A stretch of DNA of 64,000 nucleotides from the NCBI RefSeq assembly GCF_963678635.1, contig NC_087069.1, positions 14,608,660 through 14,672,659 on the forward strand, read 5' to 3'. The first letter of the stretch is position 1, and every line of letters starts with the position of its first letter. Source of the stretch: Symsagittifera roscoffensis (taxonomy: Eukaryota > Xenacoelomorpha > Acoela > Convolutidae). The notes beneath the pieces were generated by a model. That model made no database searches. It was not told where the DNA came from and saw only the letters and a program-made list of their open reading frames with translations. Position numbers and translations under genes: made by a program. Positions 10,313 to 21,583 of this stretch are shown here, in pieces.

Positions 10313-11062
10313 ATGGCGTTTCAAAAGACTAATGCTGCGGCTACAGGGGGATCAAGTAGCAATTACGGCTCGGGTGTGAGATTAAAACAAGAACCTGTAA
10401 TGGCAGTTAGAAATTTGGCAGGGACAACCAAGACTCCAAACAGAAGGGAATCGAATAAAAGACAAAACAAAAACAAGAATCAAAACACGAAAACAAAACC
10501 ATGTAATAAGTGTGGAAGGACGTTTGATCAGGGACACCTAAAAAATTGTCAAGCGATGGGGAAGACCTGTAAACACTGTGGTAAACCCAATCATTTCGCT
10601 AAAATGTGCAGATCCCAACAAGTTAGTGAAGTTGCGGAAGACTCAGAAGGATCGGTAGAGGAATGCGATCAGATAAGTGAAAGTGTTGGGTCATGTAGCG
10701 AATTTGAAGTTATGTCGATACAAACCTATCAACCGGAAAACGAGAGAGTTTCAAAATATGTGAAAGATCGAATCAATGAAATGAGGAACCAATCAAACGG
10801 GAAAATGGTACGAGTTCAGAAAATAGATTCGATTCGCGATCCAAAATTGAATCGTGTAAAATCACTAAAGGCCATGGTACGAATAGATAACCAAATAATT
10901 CAATTAACAGTGGACACAGGAAGTCCAGTTGCATTTCTCAACTGGGCGACAACAAAGGAAATTATGGAAAAATCAAATAAAGTAAGATTCATTCCGTCAG
11001 ATATACTTAATTTACAAACCAAATTCGTGGACTACAACAAACAACCGATCAGTATACTGTAA
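10313..11062 (+). pseudogene. pol: Nucleocapsid zinc knuckle plus aspartic protease segment of pol
   Basis: This 249-codon frame has a basic Asn/Lys-rich stretch, a first Cys/His cluster 'CNKCGRTFDQGHLKNC', then a canonical CCHC knuckle 'CKHCGKPNHFAKMC' (residues about 85-98). An acidic linker follows. The aspartic protease active site is 'VDTGS' near residue 200. The frame stops at TAA 11060-11062, and the same frame resumes directly afterwards with protease C-terminal sequence 'IMGLDLQ', so a single nonsense change splits pol. The protease would cut Gag-Pol. Confidence 0.9.
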
Positions 11063-12151
11063 ACCAATCTGAGGTCAGCGGGCTGGGAGGTGAAGGGCGC
11101 CACCTTTCTGGTATCAGAACGAAAAACTAGATGTATAATGGGACTAGACTTGCAAGAACAAGTGGGAATAGTTACTACACAAAAACCAGCGCCCAAGGAA
11201 CTCACCAGGTTTGACGTGCTCATGTGCGAGCAGTCAGAAGGTTGGAAAGAAAAATTTTTCACTCAATTTAAAAACTTATTTGAAAGACAAGGCATTTCGA
11301 AAAATCACATTGTCAGTTCAAAATTTAAATATCCATTATGTCCGATTCAAGAAAAGGGGAGAAGAATCCCAATTCACATACAAGATAAAGTCGAAAAAGA
11401 AATCGAGAAGTTGTTGACAGAAGGTCATATAACAAAACTTGATAAATGTACAAGTGATTGCTTTACCGCTCCGATTGTGATAACAGTAAAGAAAGACGAC
11501 TCAATAAAATTGGCAATGGATGCAAAACCAATCAATAGACAACTGTTCAAAAATAAATACCAAATGCCGAATGTAGATGAACTCATTGATGGGGTAAGCC
11601 AGATTGTGACTGAAAACAAAAAGGGTACGCTATATTTTTTGGTGTTAGATTCGAAATATGCGTACAGTCAATTAAAATTGGCTGCTGATACAGCTAGACA
11701 ATGCAACTTCAACATTGTTGGTGGAAAAGCAACTGGAACCTACAGATTCTTGACAGGGTTCTACGAGTTAGCAGATATGCCAGCTGAATTTCAAAAGGCC
11801 ATGGATAGAACCACCAACCACGCTAAAAACACGTTCTGTTTTCTGGATGACATACTTATTGTGTCAAAGGGAAGTGAAATTGAACATGCAAACTTGGTAG
11901 GAGCAGTATTAAAAAAATTGGATGCGGAAAATTTGGCATTGAAACTATCAAAATGCGAATTTTTCAAACAAGAAGTGAAATGGTTGGGTCATCATCTCTC
12001 AGAAGCAGGGGTTAGACCAAAAATCACTAAAACGGAAGCGGTAGTAAATTTGAACCCGCCGAAATCGCTTAAACAACTAAGGTCATTCCTGGGAAGCATA
12101 AATCACTTAGCTAAATTTATACCTAACGCAGCAAGTCTGACTGAAAAATAA
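11063..12151 (+). pseudogene. pol: Reverse transcriptase segment of pol
   Basis: Same frame as the protease. Recognisable RT blocks in order are 'KLAMDAKPINRQL', 'LVLDSKYAYSQLKL' (motif A, Asp present), 'YRFLTGFYELADMPAEFQ' (gypsy-type block), 'FCFLDDILIV' (motif C, LDD), 'KCEFFKQEVKWLGHHLS' and 'RSFLGSINHLAKFI'. The catalytic Asp residues are therefore present. The frame ends at TAA 12149-12151 and then changes at an A8 run (12212-12219) before RNase H. RT copies the element RNA into DNA in the particle. Confidence 0.95.
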
Positions 12152-12220
12152 AGACCACTTCTAAAAGAAGAGAATCAAAAGAAAAAGTTAAAAAAACATG
12201 AAGCTCCCGGTAAAAAAAAC

Positions 12221-12963
12221 TTGAGTGGGGGGATGAACACACAGTAGTATTTAATGCTATAAAAGAAGCTGTGGCAAGTATAACAAAAGTACATTATTAC
12301 GATGCGACTCGAGAAACACGAGTTAAATGCGATGCTAGCCATGATGTGCTAGGGGCTACATTAGAACAACAAAATGATGAAGGCCTGTGGGTCCCAATTT
12401 CATTCGCATCCCGATACCTAAATGCCCAAGAAAAAAAATATTCAACAAATGAATTGGAGTTATTGGCAGTTGTTTGGGCAGTAGATAGATATAAACACTA
12501 CCTCCTGGGGAAACCATTTATCATTGCAACTGACCATAAAGCGCTTACAACAGCATTGGATGTTAGCAAATCGAACAAGACCTACCAATCACGTTTAACC
12601 TGGTGGGTTGACCGGTTACTGCCATTTCAGTTCAAAATAGTTCACATTCCGGGGAGGGACATGGGCATAGTTGATTATTTATCTCGTGATCCATTCAATG
12701 ATCCCTGGCCCGAATCAGAATTAGACCAAAAGTTTGTAGTAGCGACCATAAACTCCTTTCATGAAGCGTTCGACTGCTGGAACAGTAGTCTTAAAGAAAC
12801 TGGGTCGCTCAACCGGAACGAAAACGTTCTAGAATGTTCTAGAAGGAATGCAAAGAAACAGTCATCAAGTAATGGTTGCTATAGCAACCAAAACGGTCAA
12901 AACCGAACAAAGCTCAACCGGAACGAAAAAAAAAACAGTTTTCACGACTGCAAAAACAGCTAA
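12221..12963 (+). pseudogene. pol: RNase H segment of pol
   Basis: The segment is in a different frame from RT. Motifs are 'VKCDASHDVLGATLEQ' (first Asp), 'YSTNELELLAVVWAV' (Glu), 'IIATDHKAL' (Asp) and 'GIVDYLSRDPF', the typical gypsy RNase HI sequence. The frame closes at TAA 12961-12963 in Asn/Ser-rich sequence, about 130 bp before the integrase frame, and stops in this spacer keep the two from being joined as read. Confidence 0.93.
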
Positions 12964-13095
12964 ACACAACAGTTCAACACAAACAAATCACTTCTTCGTC
13001 AAATCAACCCAACAAACAGTCAGTCTTAAATAATTTCAAAATCGTAAAACAACCAGTACCGAAAATTCGAAAAAAAAACAGACTCAAGGATCGAG

Positions 13096-14382
13096 ATGTC
13101 AGGAAACAGATCATACGACTGGTGGTCGGGCTCACCACAAGAATGGCGGAATGAGGAACGCGAAGAGAGTCTAATGGACCCAAAGTGGAACCGCTCACTA
13201 TCCAACACAAACGAACTTTCGGAAGAGGAGGAGATCACAGAGACAGTTCAGCGTACAAGAAAAATAATTATAGGGGGCCGGAAAAATAGGGATAGCTCCG
13301 ACAGTGAAACACGATATGCATCACGGGTGAAATGGCAGCTGGAACCGGATCAACAAAGAGAAGCAGATCAAAGACTACTCTCATTCTGGCAACTAATAGG
13401 TGGAGAAGACAATATTCAGGAAAATAGAGAACTGGTGGCACACACCCAAGAAGTCAGGGACAGCTCGGAACACGAATCGAGTTCAGCGTTGACTAAACCA
13501 ATCGCATCGGCGGAACGGAAACTCAGTGAGGTGCAAATAATAGAGATGGACCTGACGACTACAGAAGAGGCGGAGAGTGAAGAGGAAGTGTGCTCAATAG
13601 AACCGCCAAAGGGACTGGGGAAAACCAAACTGCAGAAGCAGCAACAAGTAGAGACCCTGGACAATCTTGCAAAACTGTTCGACAAAAGTATACTAGCAGA
13701 ATTGACCACAGAAGAAACGTGGATGGACCGCCTCAGACGAGTGATAGAAAGAGGGGACAAACAAGGATTTGAATTGATGGGACCTTATACAAATCCGTTG
13801 TGGTCACAGATGGCAGTTCAGGACGACCGCATCTTGGTGAATAACCGGCTTGCAGTCCCAGTACAACTAAGACAAGCTGTCCTGAAAAGAATACATCGAG
13901 GGCATCCAGGCCAAGAGGCTATGCTGGGAGCAGCGCAATACCTGTGGTGGCCACACATGAATAAGGGCATTGTGAATCTGGCAGAGGAGTGCCGTAGCTG
14001 TACCAGATATGGTAAGAATGTAAAATATCTTATTTCGAAAAATGCGTCAAAACCACTACCACTGCTCACGCAGCCGGGACAGGAAGTACAATTAGATTAC
14101 GCAGGGCCCATAGAAAACCAAAAAGGAAAAAAAATCTACCTTTTAGTAGCAATAGATCGATTCTCGAAATTTCCATCAGTGAAGGTTACGAAATCTACAA
14201 GTGGGAAGTGCACAGTAAAATTCTTGAGATCATATATCGACACGCATGGAGTTCCTGAATCAATTCGTTCGGACCAATTTTCAGGCTTTAAGGGGAAAAC
14301 GCTAAAAAAAATTCTGTTCGGAACTCAATATCGAGCAAAAATTCTGTCCGGTGGGGGACCACAGAGGCTGTGGTTTGGTTGA
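13096..14382 (+). pseudogene. pol: Integrase of the Ty3/gypsy element (unit 1)
   Basis: The frame has 428 codons. The first about 170 residues are acidic and charged and not typical integrase. From about residue 190 the HHCC zinc domain is clear ('HRGHPGQEAM' to 'ECRSC'), followed by the DDE core with 'VQLDYAGP' (first Asp) and 'IRSDQFSGF' (second Asp). The frame ends at TGA 14380-14382. The third catalytic region, with the Glu in 'GLVERTIQ', is in the next frame (14346-14566). The shift falls at a G5 run near 14351 and is shared with the unit-3 copy. Integrase inserts the cDNA into chromosomes. Confidence 0.93.
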
Positions 14383-14566
14383 ACGTACAATCCAAACTAT
14401 AAAAAGAAGACTGGGGGTGATGATGCTCGAAGAAAATAATACATCAATCAATTTATGTCTTAGTACTATAATGAGAGATTTACGGTGGAACAAGCAGAAA
14501 ACCATTCAAGTATCCCCGTTTCAAGCACTTTTTGGCAGACTACCAAAACAGAATTTAAAATTGTGA
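14346..14566 (+). pseudogene. pol: Integrase core end (catalytic Glu) in a shifted frame
   Basis: Contains 'GDHRGCGLVERTIQTIKRRL', the usual integrase end of core with the third acidic residue, then 'PFQALFGRLPKQN'. It overlaps the previous frame by some 35 bases and closes with TGA at 14564-14566, where the main frame reopens. The pair of shifts (+1, then -1) is identical in the unit-3 copy at 23336-23556. Confidence 0.85.
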
Positions 14567-16092
14567 GGGATAGGTTTTTAAATGATTCTGATTATTTAGA
14601 CAAACAACACTTGGAACGCTCAGCACTGACGGCTTCTCAATTGAAACGTAGAATTGATCAGTCGAAGAGAATCTCAAAATAGTACGCAAAGGACAACTCA
14701 GCAGGGATACAAGCCCATTGCACAAGCAGCAGTTAACATCGGACAGAGACAAAGAAAGGGCCAAAGCTCTAAAGGAGTTGTTGGAGGCGAACGCCCGTTG
14801 GAACAACGAGAGAAGGGACGCGGCTAAAAACGATATCAGAAAATTAGTGGACGAGACAGGGCTACTCAATCCCGACCTTCGAAGGGAGATGATTTACTCT
14901 TGGGGAGAAAGGATTTGTGGAGGACAAAGTGGAAAATCAATGTAAATCACCACCTAAAACAATACTCAGAAAGGACCCACTAAGGAAAAGCGGACAAGCA
15001 TTAACCAGACCACTAAAAGGGAAAATCGCTTCAGAAACAGACTCAACAATCAAGACGTCTGCTGGTTCGATTTATAGGAAATCGGATATAGCACAATCGA
15101 AAACGGTGCTGACACAAGAAAACCAGCGAAGCACGAGTAAACGTCCATCGTTGGAACCTACAAAAAAATTTAAGAGGATCAGTTCCCCAGAATTACTTGA
15201 GGAGCTGGGATCAGATGACGAACTCCAAGGAGAAATGGAGATCGCAGATACGATTAATCCCATAGAGCGTTTTCAAAAGAGCCAAACAATAGTGACTTCA
15301 AAAGACACAGAAGCAGGGGGAGGTCTGAACTTGGCAGTCAAAAGAGCAAAACCCAATTTGGCGGGCCCAAAATCAACTATAGAGGAAAACAACACCAACA
15401 AGTCGGAGAAGAACGGGAAGGAAAAGAAAAATCGAAACAAGCAGCAACAGGGGACAAGCCAAACTGCGACATCAGTCAACCCGGAACAGAAGCAATCGAC
15501 ATCAAAGCCGGAAAAAGTAGACACCAAAATTCAGTCCAGTTCTACACCGAAAACAAAACAGCGGTCAAAATTGAAATGTATTGACTCCCACACTCCCCTA
15601 GAGGACATAGTCGACACATTCCACAATCACAATTTAGCACCGTCCGAATGGGATAAGTATGCAGACCAATTGCTAAAAAGAGGAGTACAGCGAGTTGCGG
15701 ACGAAATCCGAGGAAATCCCCAACAAATTTCGGAAAAGGATACAACTTTCGAACCACCACAAGGATTTTCGGACGAGTCGAGTACTGAAGAGTTGGGTAT
15801 CAGACGAAGCTCCAGGCAAACGAAAAACAAGGAACCTAAACGTTTTGGAGACCCGATAAAGCATTCAATTAAAGAGATATCAGAAAATCTCACAGGGGGA
15901 GGTCTTCTGAAGGAAGCACTTAAGGAATACAGAAATCAACTAAGAGATTTCAAGGATAGAAGCGATAGACCAATGGAATCAAAAGTGCGACGACTCGAAA
16001 GACACCTTTTCTTGCGAAAATTCGGGTATGCTACACTAGACGAAGGGGTCGATTGGAACCCGAGTTGGGAAATAGAGTTGGAAGAAAACTGA
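14485..16092 (+). pseudogene. Charged C-terminal extension downstream of integrase (unit 1)
   Basis: About 500 codons follow the integrase core, in pieces 14485-14682, 14718-14945 and 14917-16092. They are separated by single-base differences relative to the unit-3 copy. The product is rich in Lys, Glu, Ser, Gln and Asn, has a helical 'KALKELLEANARWNNERRD' region, a Ser/Thr/Lys low-complexity middle, an 'RRSSRQTKNKEPKRFGDP' motif and ends 'WNPSWEIELEEN'. No signal peptide or membrane segment is visible, so it is not an Env. It may be a long Pol tail or an extra protein acting in particle assembly or chromatin targeting; I do not recognise it. Confidence 0.75.
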
Positions 16093-16202
16093 GAATTCCA
16101 TAAACTAAATCGTCAATTAACCAAGAGACTTTCCTATGAACTGAGTATATTGAACTCTTTTTAAATAAATTATCCTACTTATGTTGTATAATTTATTTCT
16201 TC

Positions 16203-16215
16203 CACCAAGGGGGTG
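16203..16215 (+). promoter_or_regulatory. Polypurine tract
   Basis: Purine run 'aaggggg' directly before the 3' LTR, the expected site for plus-strand priming. The same position reads 'gagggggg' in units 2 and 3. Confidence 0.7.
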
Positions 16216-16474
16216 TGTCATACCGCTACTGCAGTAGCAGTATTTGTCTATGCATGTACAGCAACTTATGGTGCTTAATCATTACTTTTATGGTATGCTC
16301 AAGGTCATAGTGAGTGATGACATTGATAATAAGTGAGAGATCAGAGTTCGTAACATTGATCTAGCTCTCAGTAACAAGAACAAAACAAAAGAAAAAGAAA
16401 ACCCTAAATTCAATATTCCAAATACATTATTGAATTACAACTTGTTTTCAACCGATATCGCAACGCATATCACA
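16216..16474 (+). repeat. 3' LTR of the full-length element
   Basis: 259 bp, ending 'caca' at 16474 and followed by the target duplication 'accag'. Confidence 0.95.
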
Positions 16475-18056
16475 ACCAGCTAACCTGGGGTTGTTCGGCG
16501 CTGCGCACCTCGGGAACATCTCCCGTTTAGTGAAATCAAGTAAAATCTTTTGTTTTCTTTTCAGTGCAATTCAAAAAGAAGGATGTTTTTGAAACAAAAA
16601 AAGATTTGTCTTTGAGTCTGGTGAAATCAATTTTTTTTTTCTTTTTGTCTCGGTCTTCTCAGTAGGACTCGAACAATTGCTCAAAACTGACTAAGAACCT
16701 TGATTGTGACTTCTTCACGTTTTTACGGTAAAATTATACTTCATTGCTTTAAAATCATTTGAAGTGTATTTTAATAGTTTTAAAAAAATTTTGACGCCTA
16801 TTACGAGTACAAATTGTTAATGTTAAGTTAACTAAACAAAGGGGTAGATTTTTGAGAAAATGTATTTTTCTAAAGATTTGATTTCCGCGGAAAAGAAAAG
16901 CAATCTTCCAAAAGGAAGTATCGTTTTTTTGGGACCCACTCTCAACCAAATTGCCATGATTCCATAAACATGTTCAATTTTAAGAAAAAACAATCTTATT
17001 CATTTTTTGCTCATTATTTTCAAATCATTGCTTATTTTACACTTAAAACTGATATGAAAACATGATAATTTTGTCTCGTGAAGGCCTAATGCACTCTGTT
17101 GTTTTGCATCAGACCTCGTGAGCCCCAGGGGCACAAAAATAATGATAAAGAGACAAAAAAGTAAGTTGACAAGTGTAAGGAAAGTAATCACGCCTTCCAA
17201 ATTAAGAATTACTTCGAAAAAAGAAGCAATCACTAAGTTGAAACAAAAGTGAAGTGAAAATGGTTTCGTCGGCGAGCAAGTGATTTTTTCCTCTCAAAAA
17301 AATTTTTTTTATGCAAAAAAATTCTACAAATTTTGCAAATATTCAACGGAAAAAAATTTAAAATTTTCCGTTTTTTGTTTTGTTGTATCTTTAATTTTAT
17401 TTAACATAACTAGCAGAAAATATGTATCTATTGCGCTTTCCTTTTTCAATTTAATTTCAAAAATTATAATTTAAGAATTGTGCACTCAATAAAAGACAGG
17501 CAAGTGAAATCCCAAATCATGCGATAGATCAGATAAAAAAAATAAAGCCTACAACATTTACAAACAAGTTAGAGCAACCGGTTTTGGTTCAAACAAATTT
17601 CTTATGAATACCAGATTCAGCTACGGGTTTGACTTTTTGAAATTTTTTTCTACAACCTAGGAAAGTGTAATTTTCGTTTCTTGAGCACATGACAAGCATC
17701 AACTGACAGTGTCAATTGTGTATTATTTGGAGTCGTCAAGTCGGTGACAGAATTCTAGCTCTACGTCAAAAGGCTTGCTCTGATTAGGCAACTGGAGTTG
17801 CGGGAACCTTTAAATCGTTTCATTTTCAGTCACAATTGAATCGAAAGGATAAGAGACCGCTGCTTCGTTATCCCAGTAGCCCTTGCGCTCCAAATAATCA
17901 CAATTTTTTTCTTTTTAGTTCTCCTAATTTGGAGTGGTTTCGCAGTCGTACCGAAAATTTTTTTTCTGGGTGTCTGCTCGAAAAAAGTCGCATCATTGAT
18001 GTCGGTCTTTGTGACAGCAGGGTATGTAGACAGCTTTATATGGTTTTTTTGTGAAT
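16475..18056. repeat. Duplicated host flank, copy 1
   Basis: Non-LTR sequence starting 'accagctaacctgggg', repeated at 20020-21583 and 25461-27028. Only the third copy continues into unique DNA. No gene is recognised; several short ORFs recur in all three copies simply because the DNA was duplicated. Confidence 0.9.
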
Positions 18057-18081
18057 AAAAAAAACAGACTCAAGGATCGAG

Positions 18082-18579
18082 ATGTCAGGAAACAGATCAT
18101 ACGACTGGTGGTCGGGCTCACCACAAGAATGGCGGAATGAGGAACGCGAAGAGAGTCTAATGGACCCAAATTGGAACCGCTCACTATCCAACACAAACGA
18201 ACTTTCGGAAGAGGAGGAGATCACAGAGACAGTTCAGCGTACAAGAAAAGTAATTATAGGGGGCCGGAAAAATAGGGATAGCTCCGACAGTGAAACACGA
18301 CATGCATCGCGGGTGAAATGGCAGCTGGAACCGGATCAACAAAGAGAAGCAGATCAAAGACTACTCTCATTCTGGCAACTAATAGGCGGAGAAGACAATA
18401 TTCAGGAAAATAGAGAACTGGTGGCACACACCCAAGAAGTCAGGGACAGCTCGGAACACGAATCGAGTTCAGCGTTGACTAAACCAATCGCATCGGCGGA
18501 ACGGAAACTCAGTGAGGTGCAAGTAATAGAGATGGACCTGACGACTACAGAAGAGGCGGAGAGTGAAGAGGAAGTGTGA
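18082..18579 (+). pseudogene. N-terminal part of the integrase frame (unit 2, truncated)
   Basis: 165 codons nearly identical to the start of the 13096 frame. The reading frame ends at TGA 18577-18579, at the deletion junction, so the zinc domain and catalytic core are missing. Confidence 0.9.
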
Positions 18580-18649
18580 CACAGACTGAACAATCAAGAC
18601 GTCTGCTGGTTCGATTTTTAGGAAATCGGATATAGCACAATCGAAAACG

Positions 18650-19636
18650 TTGCTGACACAAGAAAACCAGCGAAGCACGAGTAAACGTCCATCGTTGGAA
18701 CCTACAAAAAAATTTAAGAGGATCAGTTCCCCAGAATTACTTGAGGAGCTGGGATCAGATGACGAACTCCAAGGAGAAATGGAGATCGCAGATACGATTA
18801 ATCCCATAGAGCGTTTTCAAAAGAGCCAAACAATAGTGACTTCAAAAGACACAGAAGCAGGGGGAGGTCTGAACTTGGCAGTCAAAAGAGCAAAACCCAA
18901 TTTGGCGGGCCCAAAATCAACTATAGAGGAAAACAACACCAACAAGTCGGAGAAGAACGGGAAGGAAAAGAAAAATCGAAACAAGCAGCAACAGAGGACA
19001 AGCCAAACTGCGACGTCAGTCAACCCGGAACAGAAGCAATCGACATCAAAGCCGAAAAAAGTAGACACCAAAATTCAGTCCAGTTCTACACCGAAAACAA
19101 AACAGCGGTCGAAATTGAAATGTATTGACTCCCACACTCCCCTAGAGGACATAGTCGACACATTCCACATTCACAATTTAGAACCGTCCGAATGGGAGAA
19201 GTATGCAGACCAATTGCTAAAAAGAGGAGTACAGCGAGTTGCACACGAAATCCGCGGAAATCCCCAACAAATTTCGGAAAAGGATACAACTTTCGAACCA
19301 CCACAAGGATTTTCGGACGAGTCGAGTACTGAAGAGTTGGGTATCAGACGAAGCTCCAGGCAAACGAAAAACAAGGAACCTAAACGCTTTGGAGACCCGA
19401 TAAAGCATTCAATTAAAGAGATATCAGAAAATCTCACAGGGGGAGGTCTTCTGAAGGAAGCACTTAAGGAATACAGAAATCAACTAAGAGATTTCAAGGA
19501 TAGAAGCGATAGACCAATAGAATCAAAAGTGCGACGACTCGAAAGACACCTCTTCATGCGAAAATTCGGGTATGCTACACTAGACGAAGGGGTCGACTGG
19601 AACCCGAGTTGGGAAATAGAGTTGGAAGAAAACTGA
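18650..19636 (+). pseudogene. C-terminal extension (unit 2)
   Basis: 328 codons equivalent to the end of the extension in unit 1. It stays open here from 'LTQENQRSTSKRPSLEPTKK' to the terminal 'WEIELEEN'. This is the longest uninterrupted part of that extension in the window, preserved although its integrase partner is deleted. Confidence 0.85.
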
Positions 19637-19760
19637 GAATTCCATAAACTAAATCGTCAATTAACCAAGAGACTTTCCTATGAACTGAGTATATTGAACT
19701 CTTTTTAAATAAATTATCCTACTTATGTTGTATAATTTATTTCTTCCACCGAGGGGGGTG

Positions 19761-20019
19761 TGTTAAACCGCTACTGCAGTAGCAGTATTTGTCTATGTAT
19801 GTACAGCAACCTATGGTGCTTAATCATTACTTTTATGGTATGCTCAAGGTCATAGTGAGTGATGACATTGAGAATAAGTGAGAGATCAGAGTTCGTAACA
19901 TTGATCTAGCTCTCAGTAACAAGAACAAAACAAAAGAATAAGAAAACCCTAAATTCAATATTCCAAATACATTATTGAATTACAACTTGTTTTCAACCGA
20001 TATCGCAACGCATATCACA
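19761..20019 (+). repeat. LTR of unit 2
   Basis: 259 bp, starting 'tgttaaacc' where the other LTRs have 'tgtcatacc', and followed by 'accag'. Confidence 0.95.
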
Positions 20020-21583
20020 ACCAGCTAACCTGGGGTTGTTCGGCGCTGCGCAACTCGGGAACATCTCCTGTTTAGTGAAATCAAGTACAATCTTTTGTTT
20101 TCTTTTCAGTGCAATTCAAAAAAAAGGATGTTTTTGAAACAAAAAAAGATTTGTCTTTGAGTCTGGTGAAATCAATTTTTTGCTTTTTGTCTCGGTCTTC
20201 TCAGTAGGACTCGAACAATTGCTCAAAACTGACTAAGAACCATATTGTGACTTCTTCACGTTTTTACGGTAAAATTATACTTCATTGCTTTAAAATCATT
20301 TGAAGTGTATTTTAATAGTTTTAAAAAATTTTTGACGCCTATTACGAGTACAAATTGTTAATGTTACGTTAACTAAACAAAGGGGTAGATTTTTGAGAAA
20401 ATGTATTTTTTTAAAGATTTGATTTCCGCGGAAAAGATAAGCAATCTTCCAAAAGGAAGTATCGTTTTTTTGGGACCCACTCTCAACCAACTTGCCATGA
20501 TTCCATAAACATGTTCAATTTTAAGAAACAATCTTATTCATTTTTTGCTCATTATTTTCAAATCATTGCTTATTTTACACTTAAAACTGATATGAAAACA
20601 TGATAATTTTGTCTCGTGAAGGCCTAATGCACTCTGTTGTTTTGCATCAGACCTCGTGAGCCCCAGGGGCACAAAAATAATGATAAAGAGACAAAAAAGT
20701 AAGTTGACAAGTGTAAGGAAAGTAATCACGCCTTCCAAATTAAGAATTACTTCGAAAAAAGAAGCAATCACTAAGTTGAAACGAAAGTGAAGTGAAAATG
20801 GTTTCGTCGGCGAGCAAGTGATTTTTTTCTCTCAAAAAATTTTTTTTTATCCTACAAATTTTGCAAATATTCAACGCAAAAAAAAATAAAATTTTCCGTT
20901 TTTTGTTTTGTTGTATCTTTAATTTTATTTAACATAACTAGCAGAAAATATGTATTTATTGCGCTTTCCTTTTTCAATTTAATTTCAAAAATTATAATTT
21001 AAGAATTGTGCACTCAATAAAAGACAGGCAAGTGAAATCCCAAATCATGCGATAGATCAGATAAAAAAAATAAAACAACAACATTTACAAACAAGCTAGA
21101 GCAACCGGTTTTGGTTCAAACAAATTTCTTATGATTACCAGATTCAGCTACGGGTTTGACTTTTTGAAGTTTTTTTTCTACAACCTAGGAAAGTGTAATT
21201 TTCGTTTCTTGAGCACATGACAAGCATCAACTGACAGTGTCAATTGTGCATTATTTGGAGTCGTCAAGTCGGCGACAGAATTGTAGCTCTACGTCAAAAG
21301 GCTTGCTCTGATTGGGCAACTGGAGCTGCGGGAACCTTTAAATCGTTTCATTTTCAGTCACAATTGAATCGAAGGGATAAGAGACCGCTGCTTCGTTATC
21401 CCAGTAGCCCTTGCGCTCCAAATAATCACAATTTTTTTCTTTTTAGTTCTCCTAATTTGGAGTCGTTTCGCAGTCGTACCGAAATTTTTTTTCTGGGTGT
21501 CTGCTCGAAAAAAGTCGCATCATTGATGTCGGTCTTTGTGACAGCAGTGTATGAAGACAGCTTTATATGGTTTTTTTGTGAAT
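20020..21583. repeat. Duplicated host flank, copy 2
   Basis: Matches 16475-18056 and 25461-27028 with small differences, and ends at 'gtgaat' before returning to the element interior. Confidence 0.9.

Larger units (their letters stand above)
9316..16474 (+). mobile_element. Full-length Ty3/gypsy LTR retrotransposon, all coding modules damaged
   Basis: The element is 7159 bp and begins TG and ends CA. It is flanked on both sides by the 5-bp target duplication 'accag' (9311-9315 and 16475-16479). The order gag, zinc knuckle, protease, RT, RNase H, integrase is that of Ty3/gypsy (Metaviridae-like) elements. The two LTRs differ at about six of 259 positions. Comparison with the extra LTRs at 19761 and 25202 suggests that four of these changes are specific to the LTR at 16216. 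In-frame stops (9861, 11060, 12149) and frameshifts (near 12212 and 14346) show it is not autonomous as read. Its 3' part has been amplified in tandem together with host flank. Confidence 0.95.
13071..18056 (+). repeat. Segmental tandem duplication, unit 1 (4986 bp)
   Basis: Unit 1 contains the integrase part, extension and 3' LTR of the element (13071-16474) plus host flank (16475-18056). After the flank's 'gtgaat' the sequence returns abruptly to the element's A-run at 13071 and starts unit 2. The junction is between host DNA and element interior, so the duplication happened after insertion. Confidence 0.92.
18057..21583 (+). repeat. Segmental tandem duplication, unit 2 (with internal deletion)
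   Basis: Starts at the element position equivalent to 13071. After 18578 it jumps from the position matching 13592 to one matching about 15035, losing roughly 1.45 kb including the integrase core. It then runs through the LTR (19761-20019) and flank copy 2 (20020-21583). Confidence 0.92.

Noticed and set aside
17000-17233. Minus-strand 77-codon ORF conserved in all three flank copies (also 20538-20771 and 25983-26216)
   Set aside because: Conservation follows from recent duplication of the flank; the hydrophobic sequence has no recognisable family or splice structure.
19761-20019. Independent solo-LTR or second insertion
   Set aside because: The LTR is preceded by element interior and followed by the same host flank as the first copy, so it belongs to the tandem duplication.
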